Below are positions 14,901-27,100 of a stretch of DNA of 64,000 bases, piece by piece. The notes under the pieces are model-generated. The model saw only the letters and a program-made list of their open reading frames with translations, did no database searches and had not been told where the DNA came from. The stretch comes from Megalonaias nervosa (lineage: Eukaryota > Mollusca > Bivalvia > Unionida > Unionidae). The stretch spans positions 16,555-80,554 of the forward strand of contig JAECUM010094004.1 of assembly GCA_016617855.1 (NCBI GenBank), written 5' to 3'. The position numbers and the translations under genes were made by a program. Position 1 is the stretch's first letter. Every line of letters starts with the position of its first letter.

Positions 14901-17900
14901 TGTATAAATTTAAAAAGAACTTATGCAAGAATAGCACAGGATTACATTTGTCCATAGTGGAGCTGTGTGTACTTTCCTAATGGTCTATTTGTAGTAGCAG
15001 CTGTATATGATGTGTTTCCAAAAAACACACAGGTTTCTTCATGTTTGAAACCTCATCTCATATTTGTTATTAATGAAAAAATTTGGATAGTGGCCTGTCC
15101 AATAATTTTTTTTTTTAAATGGTGCCAGATATTGTAATGAAACTTTAGCCTTGACAGTGTCCTCATATTCAGTCATACCACATACTCATATGTTAAAGGT
15201 TGATCACAAATGCAAATGAAATTTAGATTTGGTAACATTACCAATATCAAAGTCGGTTACCTATGCAATCATGAAAATGTTCTTGTGCAACTCCACTAAA
15301 CGCTATTACATTATGTAGCAGTGGCTATCTAAACAATCCTGTGATCACTAATTCTGTTGAAAGAATGGGGGGATAGAAATGACGCTTTCACTAAAACCTG
15401 TAATTGTTTCTGAATTAAATGGTGCAGATCTGACCACCAGCAAGATGTGCATTTGTGAACAAGTTTAAAAACGAGACCTACTTGATTTTGCATGTATTTT
15501 TATAATTGTTTGAACACAGTGACTTGCATGTGTACAAATGAATTTGTCCAAACTTTGTAGTTTGTTGTTTTTCAATAAGCCTTTTGATACCATTCACTTG
15601 GTATGATGGCATGTGTGCACGATAAATGCATGTAAAATGTAGGTATATTTTGACAGTAGAGAGAGAGAGTTCAGTGATGTTGGGTTCATGGACAAAGACC
15701 TTGACAAAGATGCTTATACTGCAAACCAAATTTGGTATATTTGTAATTTTAAGCTTTACTGGTGATAGACCAGAAAAGCTTATGGGATGGTCTTTTGTCC
15801 ATCAGTTGTCCGTTAGCACAAGTTTGGTATTGCTTCTCTTTAATTACTTGGAGTATTGCTATGAATTTTACACTTGTACTCATCCCATGGTCTAGTTGAT
15901 CCTAAATGAAAATGGTGCTGATTGGCCATCCAGTATGGCCACCACATTGATCATCTTGAAAATCTTGTAACTCTTCCTTTGTCAGCATGTTTGATTTTTT
16001 AATACAAGAGTTGTAATAATTGAGTTATTATTAAATGAAAATGGTGCCGATCTGACATTCAATGTGGCCATCTTGAAAATCTTGTTGCTACTCATGAATT
16101 GATAGCCATATCAGCATGATGTTTTGATGGATTAGTTTGATGTCTAGATGATCCGAAATAAAAAGGTTTCTGATCTGATGTCCAGAATGGCCACCACAGC
16201 AGCCTTCTTGAAAATTTTGTCATCAGTTCTCATCCTGGACAGAATGTCATATTGCCAGGAAGTCCTAAATGAAAATGGTGTAGATGTGTGGTCCATTATG
16301 GCCATCATATCAGTGGTCTTGGGGACCCTATGTCTAAGGGTCTGAGATGATCACCACTGTCGACATGGGTTTGAGTCTCAGGCTTGGCCACCATGGGTAT
16401 GTGAAACAGCTTGCTAGTAGCTTCTCGTGGGTTGTTGGTTCATTCATGAGGTTCTCCATAGTTCTGCTTTTGCCATTTATACTGGCCACCATGTATAGCC
16501 TATCAAGTACTGAAAAATATTAAACTAAAACCTACAACAACAGCAGTCATCTTGAAAATCGTGCTATCAGTACTCCTCCAAAATGGAAAGCCATATTCAT
16601 GTGGTGTTTTTGACTTCTTAGTTCTCAATGAAAATTGTGTTGATATGGTGTCTAATAAGGCTGCAGCAGTGGCCAGCTTGAAAATCTTACCACTACTCCA
16701 GAATGAATGCTTGTCTCAGCCTGGAGTTCTAACTGAAAGACTTCTTGTAATGTTTTGGTTGATTCAGACTGGAAATAGTACTGATCTGACATCCAATATG
16801 TGGAAATCTTGAAACTCTTCTTTTTGCTTCAACCTCAGGGAAAAATAAGTCATTTTGACATGGGGTTTTGATCAGAAGATTTATGTTGTCTAGTTGGTTC
16901 TTAATGAAAATGATTAATGCTTAATATGGCCATCATTGTGGCTACCTTGAAAATGTTATCTGTTCTCCCGACAAATGGATGGCTATATGAGCATGGGGTT
17001 TTCACCAGTATACTATTTGTGATACCAAGTTGGTACTAAATGATAATGGTACCAGTCATACATCCAGTATGGCTGCCATGATTGTGTTACAAATAGTGTT
17101 GGTGTTACTCCCCCTTAATGGATGATCTGTATTACATGGGGTTTTCACTAGAGACTTGTTTTGATGTCTGCTTTGTCCTCAGTGAAATTGATGCCAAGCT
17201 GACATCCAATATGTCCACCACTGCAGCTAATTCAACAATGTCTTTACTGCTGAAGAATATCGTTGGAAGTTTTGTGAAACAGTACGAATTCCTTTGAGGG
17301 ACTTTTGTTAGACAAATTCAATACAATGCAATTAAAATGGATAGAATGGGTGATGAAGGGACACTTTTTGTCACATTAGATTGGGGAAAACAAGACGATG
17401 AGCATATTTTAAAAATTGTTTATTAAGGAATGCTGTCCTGATTCAGGTATTTTATGGTTGGCATCAGTTTATAATGAAATCCCAGAGCTGCCATTTCTCT
17501 TGTTAAATGTACTATATATTTAGCATAGCTGCCAACTGTCCTGTTTTTTTCCATATTTGTCCCGTATTTTGGACCTGAATATAAGTTTTTTAATTTTAAA
17601 AAAATAAAATATTTCCTTGCAATTTTCAGTTTAGAAAGGGCACGTGGGTCCATTCTGATGAAATGTATCACATGTATATAGTGATACAGTTTTACAATAT
17701 GATTGGTTCATTTGAAATTGAGGCTACCATGCCTGTCTTTATCCACCATATTGGATGTCGCAAACAGTTACCGCTACCACTGTATCATCTTCGTAATATT
17801 CAACTTCTAATCATGTTGAATAGGAAAGCAGAATATTCAGAATTTTCTCTAGAAAAGACAAGAAAACAGAACTGAAAGGACAATTGTGCCATCTTGTTTA

Positions 17901-18849
17901 GATTTGTGAAATCATCTAGTAAAGGAGAAGACTTTACGTTTTGCAAATTGTGTAATGTGATTTCGCTGTTGGGCATGTAGGCGCACATGAAATACAAGAG
18001 CACGAAAAAGCTAATAAACATCAGCTTGCTGCTTCTTCATATACAACTCAGCCTGAACTTGGATCTGTATAAATTCCAGAGAGAACCTTGATGTAATTTG
18101 ATCGAAATTCAGTTTATTAAATTTCTTTTAGCAATGAACCTTCCTCTTTCAGTTACTAGTGTTGCCAGTGATTTATTTCGCACAAGTTTTCCAGACAGTA
18201 AAATCACAAAGGATTACTCGTATGCTAGAATTAAAACAGTTCAGTAAGAAAATCACACAGAATTGAGATTATCAACAAAAGTTGGTAAATTGGAATCAGT
18301 AATGATTGAAGAAAAAAAAAAAACAAGGTGTGGAAAAGGCTCATATAAACAGCCTGTGTCTGAGTGTGTTGCACTCTTGCACCTTCTGAATGGGCATCCG
18401 AATGGAACAGGGTTACCGTCAGAAGGTGCAAGTGTGCAACACATGCATCTTTGACATTAAATAATTATGTAGGGCACTGTCCTACCTTTTGATGGTTGTA
18501 TATGTTGCAAGTAGTTGCATATGCATTAAAATTTAAAAAATCGGTATTTGGTCCTGAAAATCGGTTTTTTTGTCATAAGCAATCAGTATTTTTATACTTG
18601 GGGGTTGGCAGCTATGATTTAGAACAAAAATAGTTGTTAAAATATTTCATGAAAGTTGTTCCATTGAGTTGCAGAGTGCATTGATCCAAGTGTTCAATCT
18701 CCATTTTTTAACCCAATTATTATTTAACCAATAACATATGTATTTGTTACAGTTTCTTAAATTTATTTTGTCTTGTTCTCTTTGCAGAGCTCATGAATAG
18801 AGCCAAATTTGATGGCCGTGAAGTGGATGTTCGAATCTACCGTGGCTGA
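2778..18849 (+). CDS. HNRNPM: hnRNP M / MYEF2-type RNA-binding protein (3' part of gene)
   Basis: hnRNP M proteins are nuclear RRM proteins that bind G/U-rich pre-mRNA and influence splicing. Seven exons were placed: 2778-2931, 4373-4468, 8597-8668, 10772-11271, 12490-12541, 14619-14717 and 18788-18849. All have AG/GT borders and phases that join without a break. They give the second half of RRM2 (DYKVTWKKLKDVF, RNP1-like GMGTVQFE), a short linker, a Met/Gly/Ser-rich region, an Arg/Asp dipeptide stretch, and the C-terminal RRM3 (RNP2 TISVKNLPY, RNP1 GWGLVRFG), ending DVRIYRG at a TGA. The order RRM2 - Met/Gly-rich linker - terminal RRM is the family layout. The N-terminus and RRM1 are not in the window. 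Partial at the 5' side; no frame damage seen. Confidence 0.9.
2932..4372 (+). other. Intron with a two-strand open stretch
   Basis: Intron between the RRM2 exons. From 3163 to 3577 both strands are open (135 codons on -, 136 on +). The - reading has a more protein-like mix and several cysteines, but no family is recognised. In AT-rich DNA an open stretch of this length can occur by chance in a window this size, so it is not called a gene. Confidence 0.4.
4373..4468 (+). CDS. HNRNPM: hnRNP M exon: end of RRM2
   Basis: The acceptor TTAG precedes 4373 and the donor is GTAAGT at 4469. It encodes the last RRM2 helix and strand (MFNNQTLYDRAMRVKMD) and the start of the linker. Phase 1 at both borders. 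Too short to stand out as an open frame; found by RRM similarity. Confidence 0.9.
7586..7690. repeat. Foldback (hairpin) sequence, MITE-like
   Basis: About 28 bases at the left (AGTCTGGTTTCCCTGCTTCG..) pair with the reverse complement of the right side (..GATGAAGGGAACCAGATTA). The loop is itself partly self-complementary. The word CTGGTTTACA occurs again at about 7354 and 7688, which suggests a larger decayed element. Confidence 0.5.
8234..8340 (+). mobile_element. tRNA-SINE-like remnant
   Basis: A box-B-like GGTTTGAATCC lies at 8269-8279, after CCTAGTTAACCAGTG. It is followed by GATCAAGGCACTTTATTCC, a sequence type found in the body of many invertebrate SINEs. Truncated, with no clear tail. 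Confidence 0.4.
8597..8668 (+). CDS. HNRNPM: hnRNP M exon: glycine-rich linker start
   Basis: The acceptor ATTTAG precedes 8597 and the donor is GTAAGT at 8669. It encodes GLKSIGMGLGLGGTPLKPLN, a Gly/Leu-rich linker. Phase 1 on both sides, which matches the neighbouring exons. Confidence 0.85.
8669..10771 (+). other. Intron with TA/CA/CATA microsatellite
   Basis: The only structure seen is a compound microsatellite at 9915-9953: (TA)n, then (CA)n, then (CATA)n. No coding signal. Confidence 0.5.
10772..11271 (+). CDS. HNRNPM: hnRNP M exon: Met/Gly-rich region and RNP2
   Basis: The acceptor TTTTCAG precedes 10772 and the donor is GTAAGT at 11272. This 500-bp exon codes for a low-complexity region built from GMG, GSGM and SGMG units with about one Met in every four to five residues. 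It is followed by an RDRDRDRDRGR stretch and the first strand of RRM3 (NCTISVKN). Vertebrate hnRNP M also has a Met-rich repeat region in this position (family knowledge). The other strand is also open here, because the codon repeat leaves no stops; that reading is an artefact. Confidence 0.9.
11272..12489 (+). other. Intron carrying a MITE
   Basis: Intron between the Met/Gly-rich exon and the 52-bp exon. Apart from the MITE at 11634-11820 it is plain AT-rich sequence with T runs. Confidence 0.5.
11634..11820. mobile_element. PIF/Harbinger-like MITE
   Basis: The ends GGGCTGTTCCATTTGAACAT and, as reverse complement, GGGCTGTTCCATTAAAACAT are inverted repeats. They extend to about 45 bp each (CATACATGG.ACCC.GGGAAGGCA). 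The element is only 187 bp, so it is nearly all hairpin. TTA stands directly outside both ends (11631-11633 and 11821-11823), the 3-bp target duplication typical of PIF/Harbinger. A GGG-CTGTT start is also typical of that superfamily. No coding capacity. Confidence 0.75.
12490..12541 (+). CDS. HNRNPM: hnRNP M exon: RRM3 helix 1
   Basis: A 52-bp exon with acceptor TTTTTCAG and donor GTGAGT. It encodes LPYSYGWQTLKEKFREV, the loop and first helix of RRM3. Enters in phase 0 and leaves in phase 1. Confidence 0.88.
12542..14618 (+). other. Intron, nothing recognised
   Basis: A 2-kb intron inside RRM3. AT-rich with a short G run near 12700. No repeat or open frame of note. Confidence 0.5.
14619..14717 (+). 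CDS. HNRNPM: hnRNP M exon: RRM3 RNP1
   Basis: The acceptor TTCCCAG precedes 14619 and the donor is GTGAGT at 14718. It encodes DVKFAEIKMEGGKSSGWG followed by LVRFGNSDDAQRAV, the RNP1 strand and second helix of RRM3. Phase 1 at both borders. Confidence 0.9.
15770..17260. repeat. Diverged tandem array, units of roughly 130-160 bp
   Basis: About nine or ten diverged copies of one unit lie head to tail. Recurring words in order are GTCTAGTTGRTCCTAAATG, AAAATGGTGCTGAT, ACATCCAGTATGGCCACCA, CATCTTGAAAATCTTG, and a GGGGTTTTCAC..GACTTGTT segment. Isolated units of the same family occur at 4950-5170, 5340-5660, 39430-39690 and 40570-40950. There is no coding frame across units. Unit borders were read by eye and are approximate. 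Confidence 0.65.
17524..18616. mobile_element. Decayed hAT-like element
   Basis: The ends CATAGCTGCCAAC (17524) and GTTGGCAGCTATG (to 18616) are inverted repeats, and the hexamer ATTTAG stands outside both (17518-17523 and 18617-18622). The interior shows short broken + strand frames. One reads FPDSKITKDYSYARIKT (about 18190-18240); an earlier one (about 17900-18010) is Cys-containing and BED-finger-like. These resemble hAT-related transposase-domain proteins of invertebrates, but the frames are interrupted many times. A second copy lies at 30561-31082. Confidence 0.5.
18788..18849 (+). CDS. HNRNPM: hnRNP M terminal coding exon
   Basis: The acceptor TTTGCAG precedes 18788. It encodes ELMNRAKFDGREVDVRIYRG and a TGA stop at 18847-18849. 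The protein ends within a few residues of the last RRM strand, as is usual for hnRNP M. Confidence 0.9.
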
Positions 18850-20230
18850 GAAATGGTATTTGTCCCTCACATCAACCATAACCAGTTTTTTTAAATTTCA
18901 TTTTATACGTCATTCTAATGGATTTGTGGATCTATTACTTGGAGGCGTAGACCAACCAGCTTTTATTTCATTTTGTGTCATTCTTGTGGATAGACAGTTT
19001 GGAGGCAGCCAGTTCTTGTTTTTTAGCAGTGTATGTACAGTGTGTGGCAGGCACGTTGTATGTAAAATGTGTTGCAGTTACTTTGAAGTTTTGTTTTGAA
19101 CTAGAGGAGAAGATCGAAAGTGGAAATGTGCATATTGCAGTCAAAAAATTGGGAATCCCAGCAGGGTTTTTTTTTACTTTCTTTTGCAAGATTATTCAAT
19201 GTAAAGAGACTTTAAATGGATGAATTTCACTTGCATCTAATGCTTTGGTCAGGTATCATATATTTATAAGGTAGTCTCAAACCAAGCTGCAGGCTTTATC
19301 TTGTATGAAGGGTGTTAGAACAGTATGACCCATTTTATGGCTTGCATCTTGTGATTTTATTGGTAGATGCATATCCATGAGGATGTTTTTATCAAAAATT
19401 TAATTTCGATTGGGACTTAATGAAAGCTTTATGATATTCCAGATAGCTGATGTCCTGTTTTACGTGTATGTGCTCTGCAACATGGATATTGTATCAATTT
19501 AATTCTGATATTTTTAGTATAATAAAATATGGAAAGGTAACCCGGAGTTTGAGTTTACTTTCAGGTTGCGAATGGCTTTGGCAACATGGTAAGAAAGGAG
19601 ATTTATATTTATGTATTTTGAACCTGAAAATTCTCTTTAAGATAATATGTTGATGATTTTACAAACTGGTGTTCAGAGTTGTCTGAGAATCCAGTTTTGG
19701 TCATGAAAATGCACCCTAGGGTTTTCTTCTTCCCATTTATCATTATTGCTGGAATACAGTCTTTGTCAGACAGGAATGAGGCTTTTGGGAAATTTCTTTT
19801 CTGCTTTGTCCTGAGAAATGCTTTTATATTTGACTTTACATTGCTAATTGTATGAAGATCTTCGGATTATTGTGCTCGTGTCATTTTGAGGAATGTCACA
19901 AATAAATTCAGAATAGAAGCCACATGTTCCTTGGTTTTGTAAAGAACTTCTATTTGAAAACCTTTTGGAAGGGGTAGCAAATAATAGGCAGTTTAATGGA
20001 AGGTAGAGAAAGTTTTCAGGAGAGTGATCCCAGAGCCAGTATTTGACATTTGCACGCAAGACTTTAAAAAAAAACCAAAATATTTGTTGAATACAAAAAC
20101 TCCTTTGAAAAATATCAAATCAAATTATTATCTGTTCATTGCTTGAATCATTAATCTTTAATATTGTTTCATGCAGCATAGTTGAATGTGTTTAACTTCT
20201 GGGGTCAGTTACTTTAAAATGTAATAAATG
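18850..20230 (+). other. HNRNPM: Probable 3' UTR of the hnRNP M gene
   Basis: Follows the stop codon with no recognised gene. AATAAA-type signals occur at about 19521, 19901 and 20221. Which one is used cannot be decided from sequence alone, so the right border is only indicative. Confidence 0.35.
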
Positions 20231-20722
20231 AAATTATTTTTGAAAATTTTTAGCACAATTACAGTTATTTGCTTGTTTGCAGTATAGTTGATTAAATTTT
20301 ATTACCCTTTAGAATGCATAAAATTAGATATTTGATTACCTTCAGTTGTATGTCTTTGTAAAATTATGCATATTTCTGTGCATTATCAAGAGTGATAAAA
20401 TAACACCAACATTACATGTTCACAACTGAGTTTCCTGTTATGAAGAAGAACATCTACATATTCCCATTTAAAAATTCTTTTCATTCCATTACCAATTGAA
20501 GTACCAGATGATGCTTGTTACTTTTTGCCATTCTTGGGGTTTTGATGATCATGTGAGACGCAATAGCAAAGGGAAATGGATGCATTTTAAGCCTTTAAAT
20601 TCCACTTTCATGCCACTGGACCTGAACTTTGAAAAGTATATGTTATATCAAACAACTGCAAAATCAGAATTCCAAAACAATTTATATCTTTCAGTTAGGA
20701 TTGATACTTAACCCTTTACCTC

Positions 20723-20841
20723 TTGCAAGCGCCTTTGGACGCCTTTACTCCATTCTTGTGCAAGTGCCTTTTGACTTTACCGGATTCACATGCAAGCGCC
20801 TTTTGACTCTGCTACACCATTCTCATGCAAGCGCCTTTTGA
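20723..20841. repeat. Four short repeats of a GCAAGCGCC motif
   Basis: TGCAAGCGCCTTTTGAC or close variants start at 20723, 20759, 20790 and 20826, with 31-36 bp spacing. TTAACCCTTTACC stands just to the left (20708), and an inverted TAAAGGTTAAC lies near 21543-21555, so the array may be the end of a small decayed DNA element. That last link is weak. Confidence 0.45.
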
Positions 20842-21189
20842 CGCCTGCTGTAAACATCATTCATTTTGAGCAGGTTTTCAGCGCCACCTTCGGGGAAAAC
20901 CCCCTATTAGATCCTACATTCATTGGTGTGAATGACCATTATGTCGGATCACGTGGTCGCTGTTTAAGATCTGGTTGAAATCTGCTATTTAAAGTAACTG
21001 GGTCATATTCAGCCCTCGAGAAAATGGAGGCTGCGGATTTCGTTCAGTACTTGAGTTGTCACGATTAGAATCACGACTATGAAAGTTTAAATAAGTAAAG
21101 GCTCTGATATTGATGTAGGCAGCAATTACGTTTTTATAAATTGTCAAATTCAGATGATTTCGTGCTGTAGATGCGAAGAACTTGTACAT

Positions 21190-24100
21190 TTCGAGTATGA
21201 GAAATGGCAGCTACGGTTGGTCATGCTGCTTCACTGACTTAACAGCACATGAATTCTCTCAAGATTTTAAGGCACATAAAATATTCTTGTGTGAAAAATT
21301 ATTATACAGCTATAAGATTGGATTTTACTCTTAAAACTTTCCACACACATTATATGTGTACCAAAAATGTAAAATGGTTAAAATTGATGTTAAACATCAG
21401 ATGCATTACACTGCTTGACAGTTAACAGACAGGCCTATGTGTACAGGGTCGAAAATGTAACAGGTGTTCTATTTATAGCACACTGCACTGGGTAACTTTG
21501 CTACATGTATATCAAAGGGCTAAAAAACCATACACTCCATGAGTTAAAGGTTAACAGAATTACCAAATTTTTAGGATGATATCAATTTTGTACAAGATCA
21601 GAAGGTTTTGATAATCAAGAATTTAAACTGACACAACTAGGCAGACGATTTTGGTAACAGTTCTCTTTTCTTTGCTTGTGTAAATTGTCAAAATATAGGA
21701 AAATTTCAAAGATGTGATTATCATTATGAAAACGATTAACAATTGTAGGGTGCATCCTTATTGAGAAAACTTGTTTGAAAGAGCTTTCTTCTGTAACATT
21801 TTTGCACCTTTTTGTTAAGATTTTAAATAGATTTTAATCATTCAGAGTCAAATTTGTTCTCTTCAAAGCTTGCTAGTTGAGTGGTCAATTATTATATAAA
21901 GAAATAGGGTTTCTATGTTTTTGTGGTAGTAGCCTGTGACTTTTTCTGTCTTCTTGTTTTGTATTAACACATAGTCAAATGAATGTATTGTTCATAATTA
22001 ATGCAGTAGACAGTATCAACTTTTGGGTTCAGAGAGTTCAGATGTTGGAATATTCCAGGCTACTAAAATACTGAAAGAATGTAATTAAAAGTGAATAACT
22101 GGGTTATCTTTGTTCAGGTTGTTACTAAAGAATGTTCAGATCCTTCTTTCATTGATGGTTCCCCTTCATTATAAATATATCGACTGGAACTTCTCTATTA
22201 TGAGCATATACTACGTCATTTAAAGTTGAGAGTATATGCTAGAATAAAATGAGACAAATTAAGCCAATAGTAAAATTGTAGTCGTAAAAAAAACTTATAA
22301 ATTTCCAATGCCTCGAAATTTAATTACATACCTACTTTTAGGATTATGCATGGAGATGTGCAAGATATTTAATAATCACCTATATTATCTGTCCTTCATG
22401 AAAAGTCTGTCCATTCACATTTTTACCACTCTCACTCTGCAACTCTTCACATATTTGGATGATAGGTGGATTACATATGATGGGTGGATGTGCTTTTTAA
22501 AGGTTTCATCTTTTTAGGGTCCAGTTTTGATGGAGTTTTTGCCATTGTTCAATCAGTGTTGTATCTTCCCCACAGCAGATCTTTGTAACCAGCATTGATT
22601 GGGACCATTCAGCATATTCTGATGTTTGATCTAAGCATTGTCTTATAGACCTAGATGGATATGCAACTCTTATGAACATGACACACACATTAAATAAAGT
22701 TCAGATTTTTCTAATCCTTTGGAGACTAGAGGGTACTATTGTTAAGACTTGTGTTGAATTTTTCTCCACATTGCAGTTCACAAAGTCAGATTCTACCAAG
22801 GATGAAATCTGAAATTAGTTTTGCAGGGCTTTGCTTGCTTTGCAGATAGCTCATCCTTTCCTAAAGCACATCTTTGTTTGTACATTCTGCCTTGAAAATG
22901 AATCGATTCCACACTTCTCCCACCATTCCAAATACTGAAATGGTCACATTTCACATTTTATATATGGAGTAAAATCCTTGTTTGAAGAAATGTTGTCACA
23001 GATCACAGACTAGCCAGTAATTTTAGTTAAGATGGCTTAAACATTATCATTCAAGGCAACGAAATGAAAATTCATGTTTTGTCAACGAATCTTATTTTTC
23101 TAACTTCAAATCAATTGGGTGGTTAAACTCTATTTTATCTTGCAAATCAATGTGCTTTGCCACAGAGATACTCTAAATACAAAATGCAGATGTCTGACAA
23201 GTAATCTGAAATGGGGATGGTGTATCTCTGAATGCCTTTGAAGTTTTAATTGTCTCTTGATAGTCTACTTTTTAAAGTGCCTGGTTGTGATAGTTTTCCA
23301 TTAGTAATAAGCAGGAAGGTATGTGAATGACAGTTGTTCACAGTTTCGACAGGCTACAAATTGTCAGCATATATTGTGGTGTCAAGAAAGGTTTTTCCCA
23401 ATTTTTTGGGTCAGAAGATTTGTTGGAAACTTTATATCACTGTCAGGTTTTGAAAGTCACAAATCATCTTTATCTTGTGACACTGACAACTGCAAACATT
23501 GTAGATAGCTTAAAGTCACTTAAAAAATATCATCTTTTGACCTTGTACCTTTACCAAAGTTTGTTGATTTGCACACTAGATATGAAAGAAGCCTATTGAT
23601 TTTGGGGTCAAATGCTCGAGAGATTCAATTCATTTACTGAAAGACAGGAAATATTTACTTAATAACTTTGCCTTTAGACATCTTACCTTGACAAGACAGT
23701 TGTGGAGGGATTACATTTGAGGTACGGAAGAGTGCTGTTGATTTCAGTTTAAAAGATTAATAGGCACGGTTGTCGTGGCACAAATAAAAATTAGTTGTCG
23801 AGTTATGACCTTTGAGAATGAGCTTGCATGGTATGTTGCTTTCAACTGACTAAGCTCTATAGTACTGTTCCACTTGCGATACAGTTTGGTTTGAACATTG
23901 TGGCTTGGACCTAGATAAGTTTCTATGGGTTTTGTGTGGCCTTCAATAACTTCATATCTTCACATGGGATTCTGCATGTGGGCATCATATTTCCAGAACC
24001 ATAGCATCTTGTGCATGTATCTTTTATGGATTTCACATTATCTGCTGCACTTTTGGACAGAGTTCTGTTGAATATATTTTTGTCTTCACATGAAATATTG

Positions 24101-27100
24101 CTTGTAATAAACATAGCTGAAGAACCATTCAGCATAGTTTGATCGAATTTAGTGCAGATATTCCCAGATAGTGTACATTTTATGGGTTTTGTCCTAATGA
24201 CATTTGGAACCGTTGTGCCTCTTAATCAGTTAGCTTTGTAGTTTTAAATGGGATGTTGCTTGTAATCAGTGTAGTTCAAGAACCATTCAGCAAATTCTGA
24301 TACAGTATGACATTTTATAAGCCTATTTTCTTGTCTCTTTGTTTTGGACAGAATTGTGGCCCTTGTTTAGCTTTGTGTGTCTGTCTTTTTGTTGGATGTT
24401 GCTTGAATTGTTGGAGTTGTATTTTGATGCAGTTGACTTCTCATCTTACACTCGAGGTACTAGAATCATCATTAGGAGTGTTCATTGGACTTGAATGCAC
24501 AGCTTCTCCTTACTTTTCCCAACACAGGTTTTTGATTAAGGCAATATGGCACTAATTGTATCGAGTGGGGTCTTTTGTGATACTTCTGTTGTTAATGGTT
24601 CTAGATTTTCATGCCTGTTTTTGTGTTCTGAGAGAACTTGCTGCATAGATTTTATAAGAAAGTCTTTTCTTGATAAATAATTAAAAAAATACAGATGTTT
24701 TGAGCAAAAGTGTTGAAGATGTGTTTCTTTCAGTATGAGTAAAAGTATGTTCTTCAATGGAATCATTATCAGAAACTTAAAATTACATTAACACAATGCA
24801 GAAAGGATACTTCTGGTATACTGTTTCCAATAGTTAGATATATGGTGGCCATATTAAGCTTGCCTTGAGACATTGTCATTTTCCTGCCTGCTTTTACTTT
24901 ATGGTTTCTTTTTACTAGAAACGGAACATGTTTCTGTTGTGTCATATGGTTTCTGAACTATATAGTAGTGAATTCTTGAAATTCAGAATTGGTAATGGGT
25001 TTTAATGTATTTGTTAAGAGGGAGAGAGTTTACAGTAATAAAAGAAAAGGAGTATATGGAATTTTCCAGTCCGCTGAATAGTTTTTTCACATGAAATAAT
25101 GCTTCAGTTTATGAAAAGGGAATATGTTTATAAAGTTCTGTATTTAACTTGAATGTGGTGACATGAAATTTTACTTCCAGCTGGATTTCTTTTAAAAAGA
25201 ATAGTGATCTGAAAGGGATGATGAAGTGTAAACATAGTTTAGAGAAATGAATGGGGGTTTTGTTTGTTGCCATAAATAAATTTCTTGCTCTTGTTTATTG
25301 ATTTACCATGAAGTTTTGTGAATGAAATGACTTGGGCAAACATCAGTGATAAGATGTAGCTAACATACTTTATGGTGTTGTCATCTCATTGGTTCACTCT
25401 TTTCAGTAAATTCCTATTTCAGATGAACTGTTACTCAAATTTTTTTCCCTTCTGTCAGGTGGCTTAAGTTTGTTTATATTTTGAAAAAAATGACAATTTC
25501 CAGTTTGTTTTTTAAAAAAAAACCCAGTCACTTTGTGATATAAAGATTTATAAATTAGCCATTATATTATATGTTTGAATTGCAACATGTCACTGCTTTT
25601 TTGGTTTTGATTCATGCCGCATTATAAGGTGATGGAAATGAGGTTCCAGATTTGCACCAGCGTCTGAATGAGGAAAAGGCATTTTGTGAAGGAGTTCTGC
25701 AGCTATGGGCTTTGATGTAGTAGATTTTCAAATATGCAAATAATGCATTTCTATATTTTAATTTGTATGCTGCCATTTTTTGTGCAATCGTGTTCTGCCC
25801 CACAGCATTACAAGGTGAAGGGGCATTCATCACATATGTGAAAGGTGATCTCTTTTAAACGCTGTGTCTGATTACAGCCTGCTGTTAATTTTTTCTTCTG
25901 TATTCGAGTTCATCAGTATGCTATCAGTGGCCAGTGATCTTGTGTATTCCTGTACTGTTTTGTGTGAATTTTATGACATGTCCATTGATGTGCATCCATT
26001 GAAAATAGACTTCGATTGGTATTGGTATTGTTGAGTGATTTAATGTCTGATCTCACCTATTAAACAATGCAATTTATTGCAGACAAATTTGTCTGCAACA
26101 CACAAATGTACATATTGATCATTTTTAGATGCTGGTATTTCTCAGGGCTCTTTAGACGTGGTTGGTTCAAGGGACATTTTGGCAATCGGTACAGCATATT
26201 TCTGTATCCATTCCAATTTTTGACTACTTGTAAATACACGTGGCATAACACAACCTTCCCTTTTGTTGCCATTTTAAATTAATGGGCTTCAGTGGCTATT
26301 CCATCAATATCGAGAAACCAGTCAGATGTGACTTTATTTAAAATGGTTTAGTCAGTGTGACTGAAGCATGTAGGTTTGTCATGTGATAAATATCTTGTAT
26401 CACTGTTATCATGGTTCAGCAGGGCACGAGATTGCAAAATGGACAGATTAACTGGCAGTCTTCTGAGCAGTAATTGTTAATGTCCAATTCAAAATATTGT
26501 TATCTGGCATGTTGAACTGATGATAGTAACATGATAAATCCACAAATGCTCCAGTCACACAACCAAAGTAACCATGTTGAATGATTGGTTCCTCGAAAAC
26601 TATGGAACAACCAATTGTCTACCATCCATTGGTATTGGGCTCCATGCCCAGGGATGTCAACAGTAGATAGGGTTGTTATTCCATGTGAACGATTTTATAG
26701 ATGGGTGAGATCAGACCTGAAACTATCCCTCGATACCAATACATGTTTGGGGAGGATTTATTGGACTATTTACTCATGAGCCATTGAAGGTTGTATTTTC
26801 TTTTTATGAAGTGGAATTGTATGGTCATTCTCTGTAAGCAAGAGGGGAAGTTGTATTAGTATTAATCCTTTGTTTTTAATGTTTTCTGATTAAACTTTTA
26901 AATGTATCCCATGTGTATATTAGAATTGGTAATGTGGACAGATTGTGTACATTTTTTTAATGGAAAGGATCATACTTGTGCCTTAGACCGGGTAAATGAA
27001 ATATGTTTCTGATGCATTGAAAAATAATTTTAATTAAAGAAAGAGAAATGTCTTAATAATGGATATTAAGGAACAAATAGAAACTTAAGAAAAAGGTTTC

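Noticed and set aside
20708..21555. Complete small DNA transposon bounded by TTAACCCTTTACC and an inverted relative
   Set aside because: The two ends match over only about a dozen bases and no target duplication is visible.
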